The translations under genes were made by a program, and so were the position numbers. The notes beneath the pieces are model-generated. The model did no database searches. It was not told the DNA's origin and was given only the letters and a program-made list of their open reading frames with translations. This document shows positions 1-5,244 of a stretch of DNA of 5,244 nt, piece after piece. Position 1 is the first letter of the stretch. Every line of letters begins with the position of its first letter. This DNA is from DATKXO01 sp035528995 (GTDB lineage Bacteria; Planctomycetota; Phycisphaerae; UBA1845): assembly GCA_035528995.1 (NCBI GenBank), contig DATKXO010000359.1, positions 1 through 5,244 of the forward strand. The letters are read 5' to 3'.

Positions 1-221
1 CCGCCACACGACACGTTGGCTAACGTGTGTGGCAAGGAATTCCAGTTGCGCTTCAGTGAGGGCTCGGAGATAGAGTTCGTAGTACCGTCTCCGTGACAAT
101 GCCCCACACTCGGGACAGCGTCTGTGAGTACTCGGTGCGGGCGAGGGCAAAGGACCCGAAAGACCTGGTGTCGGACTGGTCCGGCGCCCACGTCCTGACC
201 GTCAGAGATTCGCTGAAGTAG
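1..221 (+). pseudogene. 3' end of a fibronectin type III-like protein gene, frameshifted
   Basis: The gene enters from the left edge. Positions 1-93 read openly as 31 residues ending EFVVPSP, then hit TGA at 94-96. The next frame, usable from position 60, continues VTMPHTRDSVC and then EYSVRARAKD, LVSDWSG and HVLTV, and stops at TAG 219-221. The pattern of YSVRARA followed by SDWS is typical of the last strands of a fibronectin III domain, and the preceding stretch (LRFSEGSEIEFVVP) looks like the strand before it. One lost base near 82-96 would join the two halves into one domain. Such domains usually occur in secreted or surface proteins. The break could be real decay, a sequencing error or, less likely, programmed frameshifting. 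The N-terminal part is outside the window, so the full product is unknown. It ends 79 bp before the IS. Confidence 0.5.
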
Positions 222-284
222 AACCCTAGTCGGCTTCACCGCCAGGGCACCGAAGGACCGAGGGGCCGCAGGCAGAGGCGATTT

Positions 285-300
285 CGAGGCCAAGAGTGGG
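285..300. repeat. Target-site duplication, left copy
   Basis: The 16 bases CGAGGCCAAGAGTGGG are repeated exactly at 1628-1643, just outside the other end of the IS. The identity extends one more base (T301/T1644), but giving that T to the element restores matching TGT/ACA termini. The base before the repeat differs between copies. This marks the insertion boundary. Confidence 0.93.
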
Positions 301-326
301 TGTCAACGCAGAGCGATTATGTCATA
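301..326 (+). repeat. Left terminal inverted repeat of the IS
   Basis: It starts TGTCAACG and continues CAGAGCGATTATGTCATA. Compared with the reverse complement of 1602-1627, 21 of 26 positions agree, including the terminal TGT and the whole inner block except one T/A difference. TGT termini are common among DDE elements related to IS3 and IS481. Confidence 0.88.
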
Positions 327-342
327 CCTTCTGCAAAGCTGA

Positions 343-362
343 AATGTCATAGGTTATTGACT
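343..362 (+). repeat. Left internal copy of the transposase-binding motif
   Basis: AATGTCATAGGTTA followed by TTGACT matches the reverse complement of the right outer end (1591-1610) at 18 of 20 positions. The ATGTCATA core lies 25 bp inside the core of the left outer repeat. The motif overlaps the transposase stop codon (361-363). It is probably a second transposase binding site; that role is inferred from its repetition at both ends. Confidence 0.7.
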
Positions 363-1512
363 ATCGGGCTCGTACAGCCATGGGCGTGATGGGCACTTTG
401 CGGAGGTCGATTTCACCGGTCTTGGGGTGGAATACATGCACAGTGCCGTCAAACCACTCCTGAAGGTCTACGTCAGTTGCGACAATCCGGACGGTCCGAC
501 GCGTCGGCAGTAGCTGATAGCGGGTTCCGCGGAGGGTGACGGTGTTGTCATTGTCGACATTGCGGCGATGGTGGGCACAGAGGGTGGTACGCAGGTCGAT
601 GTCCGGCGGCAGCCGACGGAAGGCGGACACCGGGTCCCGTGGCTTCACACCGAAACGGGAAGCATACTTGGGTATGAAGACGCGGTTGAGGTAGTCAGTG
701 GCGGCAGCCGCGGTCCTGGCCCCGGCCCGGCGCAGTTCGGCAGCAAGCCGGCCCTGGAATGAGCCGTTGATGCGCTCGCCCCGGCCTCTTGCCTGCGGGC
801 TGTTGGCAAAGATGAGCTGTACGGCCAGCGTCTGCATGGCGATCTCGAAGTAAGTGGGCTGGTCGTCGCGCTGGAAGCGGTGGGTGCCGCCGTGGCGGGT
901 GGTGGTGAACTGGCTGGCTTTGTCGAGATAGAGGCTCTCGGGCAGTCCGTAGCGACGGAAGACGTGGTAGAGCGTTTCGAAACAACCGGCCAGTGTCTCC
1001 TGTGGCAGAAAGATGCCGTAGAGCGGCCTGCCGGTGGCGTCGTCGGTGCAGAGGATCAGGGTGAGTGGCGGCAAATCCGGGCCGAGCCATGGGTGCGGGC
1101 TGCCGTCGAGGAAGAGCATGGTACCGAACCGGGCTTTGCGTTCCCGGTGGCGACGGTGATGGTGGCTGTGGTGCTGCTTTGGACCGAGTCCCTCGGTTCG
1201 GAGCCAGCACCGGGTGGTCTCGCGGCTGAGGCGGATGGCGAACTCGTCGGCCAGGGTCTCGGTGAAATGGGCGAAGTTGAAGTCGAAGCACTCTTTGCGG
1301 TAGAGGTTGATGATCTGCTGGCGCAGGCGCTGGGGTTTGGCGTTGGCCGGGGTATGGCCACAGTTGCCGTGGCGGATGCCATCGGCGCCATGCTTGCGGA
1401 CGTTAGCCTTGATCCGGAAGACCTGGCGCGGGCTGATGCCAAGCATCCTGGCGGCGACCGTCGAGCTGAGTGTGGCCCTGACGGTCTGCTGGATGACGCT
1501 GTAGCGTTTCAT
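361..1512 (-). CDS. DDE transposase, ISNCY/IS1202-like
   Basis: The predicted product has 383 residues and carries out cutting and strand transfer of this IS. The N-terminus (about 10-50) has a helix-turn-helix-like segment with AARMLGISPRQVFR, which probably binds the ends. A His/Arg-rich stretch (about 114-128) precedes the catalytic core. The DDE triad is readable as D136 in FLDGSPH, D197 in LYLDKASQF and E247 in GRGERINGSFQ, 49 residues after the second Asp. The motif FANSPQARGRGER is characteristic of this transposase type. The C-terminal domain contains TVTLRGTRYQLL and DLQEWFDGTVHVF, as usual in the group. The start chosen is ATG at 1512, because GAGGTG (1521-1516) lies just upstream; an ATG at 1545 would add 11 residues but lacks an evident ribosome site. 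No frameshift or internal stop is seen and all three catalytic residues are present, so the enzyme looks intact. Confidence 0.93.
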   Translation of the reverse strand: MKRYSVIQQTVRATLSSTVAARMLGISPRQVFRIKANVRKHGADGIRHGNCGHTPANAKPQRLRQQIINLYRKECFDFNFAHFTETLADEFAIRLSRETTRCWLRTEGLGPKQHHSHHHRRHRERKARFGTMLFLDGSPHPWLGPDLPPLTLILCTDDATGRPLYGIFLPQETLAGCFETLYHVFRRYGLPESLYLDKASQFTTTRHGGTHRFQRDDQPTYFEIAMQTLAVQLIFANSPQARGRGERINGSFQGRLAAELRRAGARTAAAATDYLNRVFIPKYASRFGVKPRDPVSAFRRLPPDIDLRTTLCAHHRRNVDNDNTVTLRGTRYQLLPTRRTVRIVATDVDLQEWFDGTVHVFHPKTGEIDLRKVPITPMAVRAR

Positions 1513-1538
1513 GTGCACCTCAGAGTAACAGGCTGACT

Positions 1539-1567
1539 GTAACATGCCTTCAGCATAGCCGTCTCAA
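1539..1567 (-). promoter_or_regulatory. Possible transposase promoter
   Basis: On the minus strand TTGAGA (1567-1562) matches 5 of 6 bases of a sigma70 -35 box. It is followed after 17 bp by TGTTAC (1544-1539), a poor -10 box matching 3 of 6. The site lies just inside the right-end repeats and about 20 bp upstream of the transposase ribosome binding site. Transposase bound at the right end could therefore interfere with it. The weak -10 makes this a tentative call. Confidence 0.25.
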
Positions 1568-1572
1568 TCTCG

Positions 1573-1592
1573 GGTATGACATAATCGCTCTG
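1573..1592 (-). repeat. Right internal copy of the transposase-binding motif
   Basis: GGTATGACATAATCGCTCTG is the exact reverse complement of 309-328, the inner part of the left terminal repeat. It also repeats the right outer motif directly, 27 bp away, with one difference in 18 (1575-1592 versus 1602-1619). The right end therefore has two nearly identical binding motifs in tandem. The better match to the left end is this internal copy, not the outer one. Confidence 0.82.
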
Positions 1593-1601
1593 TCATTAAC
1601 C

Positions 1602-1627
1602 TATGACATTATCGCTCTGCCGCCACA
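1602..1627 (-). repeat. Right terminal inverted repeat of the IS
   Basis: It reads TATGACATTATCGCTCTG and ends GCCACA, so its reverse complement starts with TGT like the left end. 21 of 26 positions match 301-326; four of the five differences fall in positions 4-7 from the tip. It is followed directly by the right target duplication. Confidence 0.88.
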
Positions 1628-1643
1628 CGAGGCCAAGAGTGGG
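1628..1643. repeat. Target-site duplication, right copy
   Basis: Exact copy of 285-300. Removing the IS and one copy restores a continuous spacer of about 119 bp between the stop at 221 and the start at 1684. Confidence 0.93.
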
Positions 1644-1673
1644 TTGACAGCCCGGCATTCCTCGGTGAAGATT
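1644..1673 (+). promoter_or_regulatory. Possible promoter of the exporter operon
   Basis: A perfect TTGACA (1644-1649) is followed after 18 bp by AAGATT (1668-1673), which matches a sigma70 -10 box at only 3 of 6 positions. The predicted start point would lie almost on the ATG at 1684, leaving a very short or absent leader, which weakens the call. The -35-like hexamer starts at the first base after the right target duplication, so it belongs to the original chromosome and survived the insertion. Confidence 0.28.
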
Positions 1674-1683
1674 GAGCAGATTC

Positions 1684-2826
1684 ATGAAAGCCAGAGGACA
1701 TTCGGCGCGCGGCGTCCTACTGGTCGCCGTGCTCGCCGGCGCGGCAGTCGGTCTGGAGTTCAACTTCAACGGCCGGGCATCGGGTTGGCTGGGCGTTAGC
1801 CGGGACACGTCGTTCCTGGGCCAGGCCGGGCTGCGCTACCTGCCCGAGGTGTGGCTATCCGTCCCGGTATGCAGGCAGATTGCCGTTGACGCCGAGGCAG
1901 CGGCCAACGGTTTCGTGTCAGCGAGCGCCCGCTCGGTCGACAGCACCGACTTCGATGCCCGCTTGAAACCGTACCGCGCGACGGTCCGGGTATCGTCTTC
2001 TCAGTTTGAGGCGCGGGTCGGCTTGCAGAAGATCAACTTCGGCTCGGCGATGCTCTTGCGGCCACTGATGTGGTTCGACCGGGTGGACCCGCGCGACCCG
2101 CTGGCGCTGACCGATGGCGTCTACGGTCTGCTTGCGCGTTACTACTTCCAGAACAACACTAACGTCTGGGCCTGGGGATTGCTCGGCAACAGCTCGCCCA
2201 AGGGCTGGGAAGTCAGCGGTTCCGAGCGCTGGATTCCGGAGCCCGGCGCGCGCGTGCAGGTGTCGGTGCCGGTCGGCGAGGTTGCGGCGACATACCATCA
2301 CCGGGCGTTTCGCTCCGAACTAGCCTACATGCCGCCTGGGCCAAGGGAGACGCTCTCGGCCACTGAGAACCGCGTCGGGATTGACGGGAAGTGGGATGTC
2401 GGTGTCGGGCTCCTGGTCGAGGCGGTGTTGAGCCGGCAGGCCTCAGATCTAGGACCGGATGTCTGGCAGCGGATGGCGACGGTCGGGCTCGACTACACGT
2501 TGGGCATCGGCTCCGGCCTCGGCGTGACTGCCGAGCACATGCTCGCGGGCGGCGCGGCCGCGCCGTTCGGCCGCGGCACCGATGCGCAGTTCTCGGCCCT
2601 GGCGGTTTCCTTTCCGCTCGGGCTACTGGACAACCTGCGTGCGATAGTGTATTTTGACTGGACGAACCGCGGCCTGTCCAGCTTTCTCGGCTGGCAGCGG
2701 ACGACCGACAACTGGATGTTCAGCCTGTCCGCGTTCGCCAGCCCGAGCCGCCCGGCCGCAACCGGACGCCCGGGCGCAGGCGCGGCCGGCAAAGGCTTGC
2801 GGTTCGACGTGGTGTTCAATCACTAG
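1684..2826 (+). CDS. Outer-membrane beta-barrel-like protein, first gene of the exporter operon
   Basis: 380 residues. The N-terminus has a basic stretch (MKARGHSARG) and a hydrophobic core (VLLVAVLAGAAVG), a signal peptide with probable cleavage after AVG23. The mature part is rich in alternating polar/hydrophobic segments with aromatic ends, such as ARVGLQKINFG (110-120), GLLARYYF (148-155), RAIVYFDWTNRG (319-330) and the final GLRFDVVFNH, as in outer-membrane barrels. The block KINFGSAMLLRPLMWFD then DPRDPLALTDGVYG (116-147) looks like a strongly conserved family signature; I recall similar proteins beside LolCDE-like genes in other diderms but cannot assign a family. ATG 1684 is preferred over TTG 1672 because it begins the signal peptide, although neither has a strong ribosome site. 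A Pro/Gly/Ala-rich stretch (353-369) interrupts the last strands, perhaps as a loop. It lies 37 bp before the ATPase gene. Role in export is inferred only from context. Confidence 0.8.
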   Translation: MKARGHSARGVLLVAVLAGAAVGLEFNFNGRASGWLGVSRDTSFLGQAGLRYLPEVWLSVPVCRQIAVDAEAAANGFVSASARSVDSTDFDARLKPYRATVRVSSSQFEARVGLQKINFGSAMLLRPLMWFDRVDPRDPLALTDGVYGLLARYYFQNNTNVWAWGLLGNSSPKGWEVSGSERWIPEPGARVQVSVPVGEVAATYHHRAFRSELAYMPPGPRETLSATENRVGIDGKWDVGVGLLVEAVLSRQASDLGPDVWQRMATVGLDYTLGIGSGLGVTAEHMLAGGAAAPFGRGTDAQFSALAVSFPLGLLDNLRAIVYFDWTNRGLSSFLGWQRTTDNWMFSLSAFASPSRPAATGRPGAGAAGKGLRFDVVFNH

Positions 2827-2863
2827 GGGCAGAGAGAACTAGTGAGAAAGGGAGAGTGAGCCA

Positions 2864-3595
2864 GTGAAGAACGGAAGCGGCTTGGAAGACGGCATGGTTA
2901 TCAGTACCGACAAGCTGGTCAGGACGTTCCATGTCGGCCGGTCAGAGTTGATGGCCCTAAAAGAGGTAAGCCTGCAGTTTCGCCGCGGCGAGTTCGCCGG
3001 GCTGGTCGGGCCGTCCGGTTCCGGGAAGACTACGCTCCTGAACATCATCGGCACGCTTGATACTCCAACCTCGGGCAGCGCCACGGTTCTGGGCGAGCGA
3101 GTCGAGAAGCTCTCGCCGCGCCAGGCCGCGTCCCTGCGCTCCCGTCAGATCGGTTTCATATTCCAGACCTTCAACCTGCTGCCGGTCTACACCGCATACG
3201 AGAACGTCGAGTTCCCGCTACTGCTGCTCGGTCTGTCCCCGGCCGAGCGGCGGAAGAAGGTGACGGACGCGCTCGAGTGGGTCGGGCTTGGGGACCGGGC
3301 CAAATCCAGGCCAACCCAACTCTCGGGCGGTGAGAGCCAGCGGGTCGCGATTGCCCGCGCGGTCGTGAAGCGGCCGGAACTGGTGCTCGCCGACGAACCG
3401 ACCGCCAACCTCGACGCCGAGAACTCGCACAAGATACTGGATACCATGGTCGGCCTGAACCGCGACCTCGGTACGACTTTCATCTTCGCGACCCACGACG
3501 AGAAGGTTATTCGCTACCTGAGGCGGAAGGTTACTCTGGTTGATGGCCGGGTCGCGGCGGACGTGGCGCAGACGCCGACCGGTGCCGGGCAATGA
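2864..3595 (+). CDS. ABC transporter ATPase, LolD/MacB type
   Basis: 243 residues, the cytoplasmic energy-supplying subunit for the permeases encoded next to it. All motifs are present: Walker A GPSGSGKTT (49-57), Q-loop Q101 in FIFQTFNLLP, signature LSGGESQR (153-160), Walker B LVLADEPT (173-180), D-loop NLD (182-184) and the switch His211 in ATHD. The FQ-FNLLP and LADEPTANLD forms are those of the LolD/MacB/FtsE group, whose members transport lipoproteins, peptides or other envelope molecules by a mechanical cycle across the periplasm. The start is GTG 2864, with a GGGAG ribosome site at 2850-2854. ATG 2894 is a serious alternative, with GGAAG at 2884-2888, and gives the usual short LolD N-terminus (MVISTDKLVRTF). 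The last four bases overlap the permease start, ATGA, indicating translational coupling. LolD orthology is not shown, because the usual distinguishing context (a LolA gene) is not in view. Confidence 0.96.
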   Translation: MKNGSGLEDGMVISTDKLVRTFHVGRSELMALKEVSLQFRRGEFAGLVGPSGSGKTTLLNIIGTLDTPTSGSATVLGERVEKLSPRQAASLRSRQIGFIFQTFNLLPVYTAYENVEFPLLLLGLSPAERRKKVTDALEWVGLGDRAKSRPTQLSGGESQRVAIARAVVKRPELVLADEPTANLDAENSHKILDTMVGLNRDLGTTFIFATHDEKVIRYLRRKVTLVDGRVAADVAQTPTGAGQ

Positions 3596-4761
3596 CGACA
3601 CTCCGGCTGGCAATCCGAAATCTCCGCGGCGCCGGTATCCGGACGTGGCTAAACGCCATCGCCCTTTCCTTTGCCTTCGTCGCCATCATATTCGGCCAGG
3701 GCATGCTGCAGGGGATGAACAAACAGGCCGAGGACGCCTCGACCTCGTTCGAGTTCGCCGGCGGTCAGTACTGGCAGCAGAACTACGACCCCTATGACCC
3801 GCTGACCCTTGAAGACGCGCACGCGCCGGTTCCGGCAGCGCTCGAATCGCTTGCTGACGCGGGCAGGGCCGCACCGATTCTCGTCGTGGCGGGCAGCATC
3901 TACCCGCAGGGCCGCATCAAGCCGGTAATGCTCAAGGGCATCGACCCGGGCCAGAGAATCCTGGCGTTGCCGACTGCGGCTCTCGGCGACACCGCCGAGG
4001 AACTGCCCATACTCATCGGCAGCCGCACCGCGGCCTCGACCGGGCTTGCGGTTGGCGACCAGGTGACCGTGCAGTGGCGCGACGCCGACGGCGCGTTCGA
4101 CGCCCGCGACGGCCGCGTAGTCGAGATAATGAACACCAGCGTCGGGACAGTAGACCTGGGCCAGATCTGGGTGCCGCTCGACACGCTGCGGAGGCTGGCT
4201 GGGATGCCCGGTGAGGCGACGATCGTCACCGTGGCCAAGGGCCTGCGCAACGCTCCCACGGTCGATGGGTGGAACTTCCGAACGCCCGCCTACCTGCTCT
4301 CCGACCTGCGCCAGATGGTGCAGTCCAAGACCATCGGGCAGTCGATAATGTTCTCGGTCCTCTTCCTGCTCGCGATGCTCGCGATATTCGACACGCAGGT
4401 GCTCTCGGTATTCCGGCGCCGGCGCGAAATCGGGATGCTCGTCGCGCTGGGCATGACCCGGGCCCAGGTCATCGTCCTGTTCACCATCGAGGGTGCGTTG
4501 CATAGCATCCTTGCCGCGGTCCTCGGCGTGGTGTACGGCGGTCCGCTCTTCTACTACCTCGGCCGCTACGGATTCAGCATCCCCGGCGGCGACTCGTGGG
4601 GATTCTCCCTGGGCGACAAGCTGTACCCGACCTTCACCGCCGGCCTGATACTGGGCACGACCGTGCTCGTGTTCCTCGTCACCACGTTCGTCTCGTGGCT
4701 CCCGACCCGCAAAATCGCCAAGCTCAAGCCAACCGACGCGCTGGCCGGACGCGGAACATGA
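3592..4761 (+). CDS. FtsX/LolC-type ABC permease, first subunit
   Basis: 389 residues, with the four-helix layout of the MacB/LolCE/FtsX superfamily. There is one N-terminal membrane helix (about 18-39), then a large periplasmic domain (about 40-248). Three C-terminal helices follow, around 251-272, 292-323 and 347-370. The N-terminal LAIRNLRGAGIRTWLNAIAL is the family's usual amphipathic lead-in. The cytoplasmic loop RRRREIGMLVALGMTRAQV (275-293) is the conserved coupling segment that contacts the ATPase, and the tail LPTRKIAKLKPTDALAG is the typical end. Length is close to that of LolC/LolE proteins. It overlaps the ATPase gene by 4 bp and has no clear ribosome site of its own, so it is probably translated by coupling. 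It most likely pairs with the second permease downstream to make a heterodimer. The transported substrate is unknown. Confidence 0.94.
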   Translation: MTTLRLAIRNLRGAGIRTWLNAIALSFAFVAIIFGQGMLQGMNKQAEDASTSFEFAGGQYWQQNYDPYDPLTLEDAHAPVPAALESLADAGRAAPILVVAGSIYPQGRIKPVMLKGIDPGQRILALPTAALGDTAEELPILIGSRTAASTGLAVGDQVTVQWRDADGAFDARDGRVVEIMNTSVGTVDLGQIWVPLDTLRRLAGMPGEATIVTVAKGLRNAPTVDGWNFRTPAYLLSDLRQMVQSKTIGQSIMFSVLFLLAMLAIFDTQVLSVFRRRREIGMLVALGMTRAQVIVLFTIEGALHSILAAVLGVVYGGPLFYYLGRYGFSIPGGDSWGFSLGDKLYPTFTAGLILGTTVLVFLVTTFVSWLPTRKIAKLKPTDALAGRGT

Positions 4762-4772
4762 GGACGGGAGGT

Positions 4773-4804
4773 GCTCAAGTCCTCAAGTGGTCCAGTGGTC
4801 GAGT
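4773..4804 (+). repeat. Four tandem 8-bp repeats
   Basis: The units are GCTCAAGT, CCTCAAGT, GGTCCAGT and GGTCGAGT, with consensus NNTCNAGT. They begin 12 bp after the first permease stop codon. I recall similar octamer arrays in spacers of uncultured bacterial genomes, but could not check this. No function is evident. Confidence 0.7.
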
Positions 4805-4825
4805 GCGCGGAGGCGGCGGGATGAC

Positions 4826-4862
4826 CATTCGGATTTCTGTTTTGAATCGTCATTCGGGTTTC
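4826..4862 (+). repeat. Two copies of a CATTCGGRTTTC spacer motif
   Basis: CATTCGGATTTC (4826-4837) and CATTCGGGTTTC (4851-4862) differ at one base and are 25 bp apart. On the other strand they read GAAAYCCGAATG, a word common in spacer repeats of several uncultured bacterial genomes as I remember them. This is probably a degenerate copy of a dispersed intergenic repeat. Confidence 0.5.
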
Positions 4863-4875
4863 GAGCTTCGGACTT

Positions 4876-4890
4876 CCGCCTCGGAGGCGG
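4876..4890 (+). promoter_or_regulatory. Hairpin over the ribosome binding site of the second permease
   Basis: CCGCCT (4876-4881) pairs perfectly with AGGCGG (4885-4890) around a CGG loop, five of the six pairs being G-C. The GGAGG ribosome site (4883-4887) of the ATG at 4892 is partly in the loop and partly in the 3' arm. The folded form would hinder initiation. There is no following T-run, so it is not a terminator. Confidence 0.4.
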
Positions 4891-4891
4891 T

Positions 4892-5244
4892 ATGCTAGGT
4901 TTCCTCGCCAAAGGTCTTTTCCGCGACCGGTCCCGCAGCCTGTTCCCGCTACTCACCTGCGCCATCGGCGTCACGCTGGTTGTGTTGATGGACTCCTACC
5001 TGCGCGGTGCGACCGACGGGATATTCCGGGCCACGGCCAGCTTCGTCTGCGGCGACCTGCGCGTGGCCACACGGGCCCATGCCAGGGCCGGCGCGGATGC
5101 GTCCAACGAACTCGCACTGCTTGGCGTGGACAGCATGATAGCGGCGCTGCGACACGAGTTCCCCAGCGTGACGTGGACGCCTCGGACGCGGTTCGGCGGC
5201 CTGGTTGACGTACCGGACTCGGCCGGCGACACGCGGGCGCAGGC
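4892..5244 (+). CDS. FtsX/LolC-type ABC permease, second subunit (partial)
   Basis: 117 codons are open up to the right edge with no stop, so the C-terminal part is missing. The start ATG has GGAGG at 4883-4887, only 4 bp away. The N-terminus MLGFLAKGLFRDRSRSLFP followed by LLTCAIGVTLVVLM (about 20-33) is the lead-in and first membrane helix of the LolC/MacB family, and it is followed by the start of a periplasmic domain with CGDLRVATRAHA, equivalent to the GDxxV segment after helix 1 in these proteins. It probably forms the second half of a heterodimeric permease with the 3592-4761 product, served by the single ATPase. The 130-bp gap before it is unlike the tight spacing upstream. The three C-terminal helices expected for the family cannot be checked here. 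Confidence 0.87.
   Translation, partial: MLGFLAKGLFRDRSRSLFPLLTCAIGVTLVVLMDSYLRGATDGIFRATASFVCGDLRVATRAHARAGADASNELALLGVDSMIAALRHEFPSVTWTPRTRFGGLVDVPDSAGDTRAQ

Larger units (their letters stand above)
301..1627 (-). mobile_element. Complete insertion sequence, ISNCY/IS1202-like, 1327 bp
   Basis: A single-gene IS is bounded by imperfect 26-bp inverted repeats starting with TGT and by a perfect 16-bp target duplication. Its only gene is a DDE transposase on the minus strand that fills most of the element. The transposase resembles the ISNCY-type proteins now often grouped with IS1202. From memory, that family is split by duplication length (about 24-29 bp, 15-17 bp and 5-6 bp), and 16 bp would put this copy in the ISTde1-like group; a search was not possible here. 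The intact frame, matching ends and perfect duplication suggest a fairly recent and possibly active insertion. It lies between the fibronectin gene remnant and the exporter operon, with transcription opposite to both. Confidence 0.92.
4809..4898 (+). other. Possible 25-codon upstream ORF with its own ribosome site
   Basis: GGAGG at 4809-4813 stands 7 bp before an ATG at 4821. This opens a frame of 25 residues (MTIRISVLN... ending SEAVC) that closes at TAG 4896-4898, overlapping the second permease start at 4892 in another frame. If translated, its ribosomes would run through the hairpin at 4876-4890 and stop on top of the permease start, a layout suited to translational coupling. Much of it is made of the spacer repeats, so it may equally be an accident of their composition. 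The peptide resembles no protein I know. Confidence 0.22.

Noticed and set aside
1..11. The 11 bases CCGCCACACGA at the left edge recur at 1620-1630 across the IS right end
   Set aside because: An 11-base match is expected by chance in a GC-rich window this size, and it spans the IS/duplication boundary, so it does not reflect an element end.
880..1536. 218-codon plus-strand open frame opposite the transposase
   Set aside because: It is the complement of the transposase reading frame in GC-rich DNA, has low-complexity Val/Gly/Glu/Ala composition, and lacks recognisable motifs.
285..1643. A dif-like recombination site at the insertion target
   Set aside because: One group of IS1202-like elements is known to insert near dif sites, but the flanks here have no AT-rich 28-bp dif-like palindrome and the duplication is 16 bp rather than 5-6 bp.
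257..1666. ACCGAGG (257-263) and CCTCGGT (1660-1666) as a hairpin in the original uninterrupted spacer
   Set aside because: Only 7 bp with a loop of more than 50 bases; too weak to support a terminator or target structure.
2827..2863. Terminator between the barrel gene and the ATPase gene
   Set aside because: The 37-bp gap is purine-rich with no inverted repeat or T-run, which supports co-transcription.
3649..4503. 284-codon minus-strand open frame opposite the first permease
   Set aside because: It lies wholly within a clearly recognised permease gene; its Arg/Asp/His-rich translation has no domain features and is a codon-bias shadow.

Overview
The window is GC-rich, except for the AT-richer ends of one insertion sequence (IS). 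It comes from a diderm (Gram-negative-type) bacterium: one gene encodes an outer-membrane beta-barrel-like protein with a signal peptide, and the next ones encode a LolCDE/MacB-type ABC exporter. No taxonomic marker is present. The fibronectin-III tail at the left edge and the short patterned spacer repeats near the right end resemble what is seen in uncultured candidate-phylum genomes (WOR-3/Stahlbacteria-like), but that placement is an impression, not a result.

Positions 1-221 hold the 3' end of a gene whose product ends in a fibronectin type III-like domain. Its reading frame is broken around positions 82-96. A complete insertion sequence follows at 301-1627 (1327 bp). It has one DDE transposase gene on the minus strand, 26-bp imperfect terminal inverted repeats that begin with TGT, a second internal copy of the binding motif at each end, and a perfect 16-bp target-site duplication (285-300 and 1628-1643). 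The transposase type together with a 16-bp duplication fits the ISNCY/IS1202-like elements, specifically the group with 15-17 bp duplications.

From 1684 to the end of the window there is a plus-strand operon: an outer-membrane beta-barrel-like protein (1684-2826), an ABC ATPase (2864-3595), a first FtsX/LolC-type permease overlapping it by 4 bp (3592-4761), and a second permease that runs off the edge (4892-5244 and beyond). The likely reading is a LolCDE/MacB-type exporter with two different permease subunits and one ATPase, co-expressed with an outer-membrane protein. The substrate cannot be read from the sequence. The IS landed in the roughly 119-bp spacer upstream of this operon and left a TTGACA box immediately outside its right-hand duplication.

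The 130-bp gap between the two permease genes is unusual for an otherwise compact operon. It contains four tandem octamers, two copies of a CATTCGGRTTTC motif, a 25-codon small ORF with its own Shine-Dalgarno sequence that overlaps the second permease start, and a GC-rich hairpin that covers the second permease's ribosome binding site. I see no RNA gene, CRISPR array or convincing intrinsic terminator.
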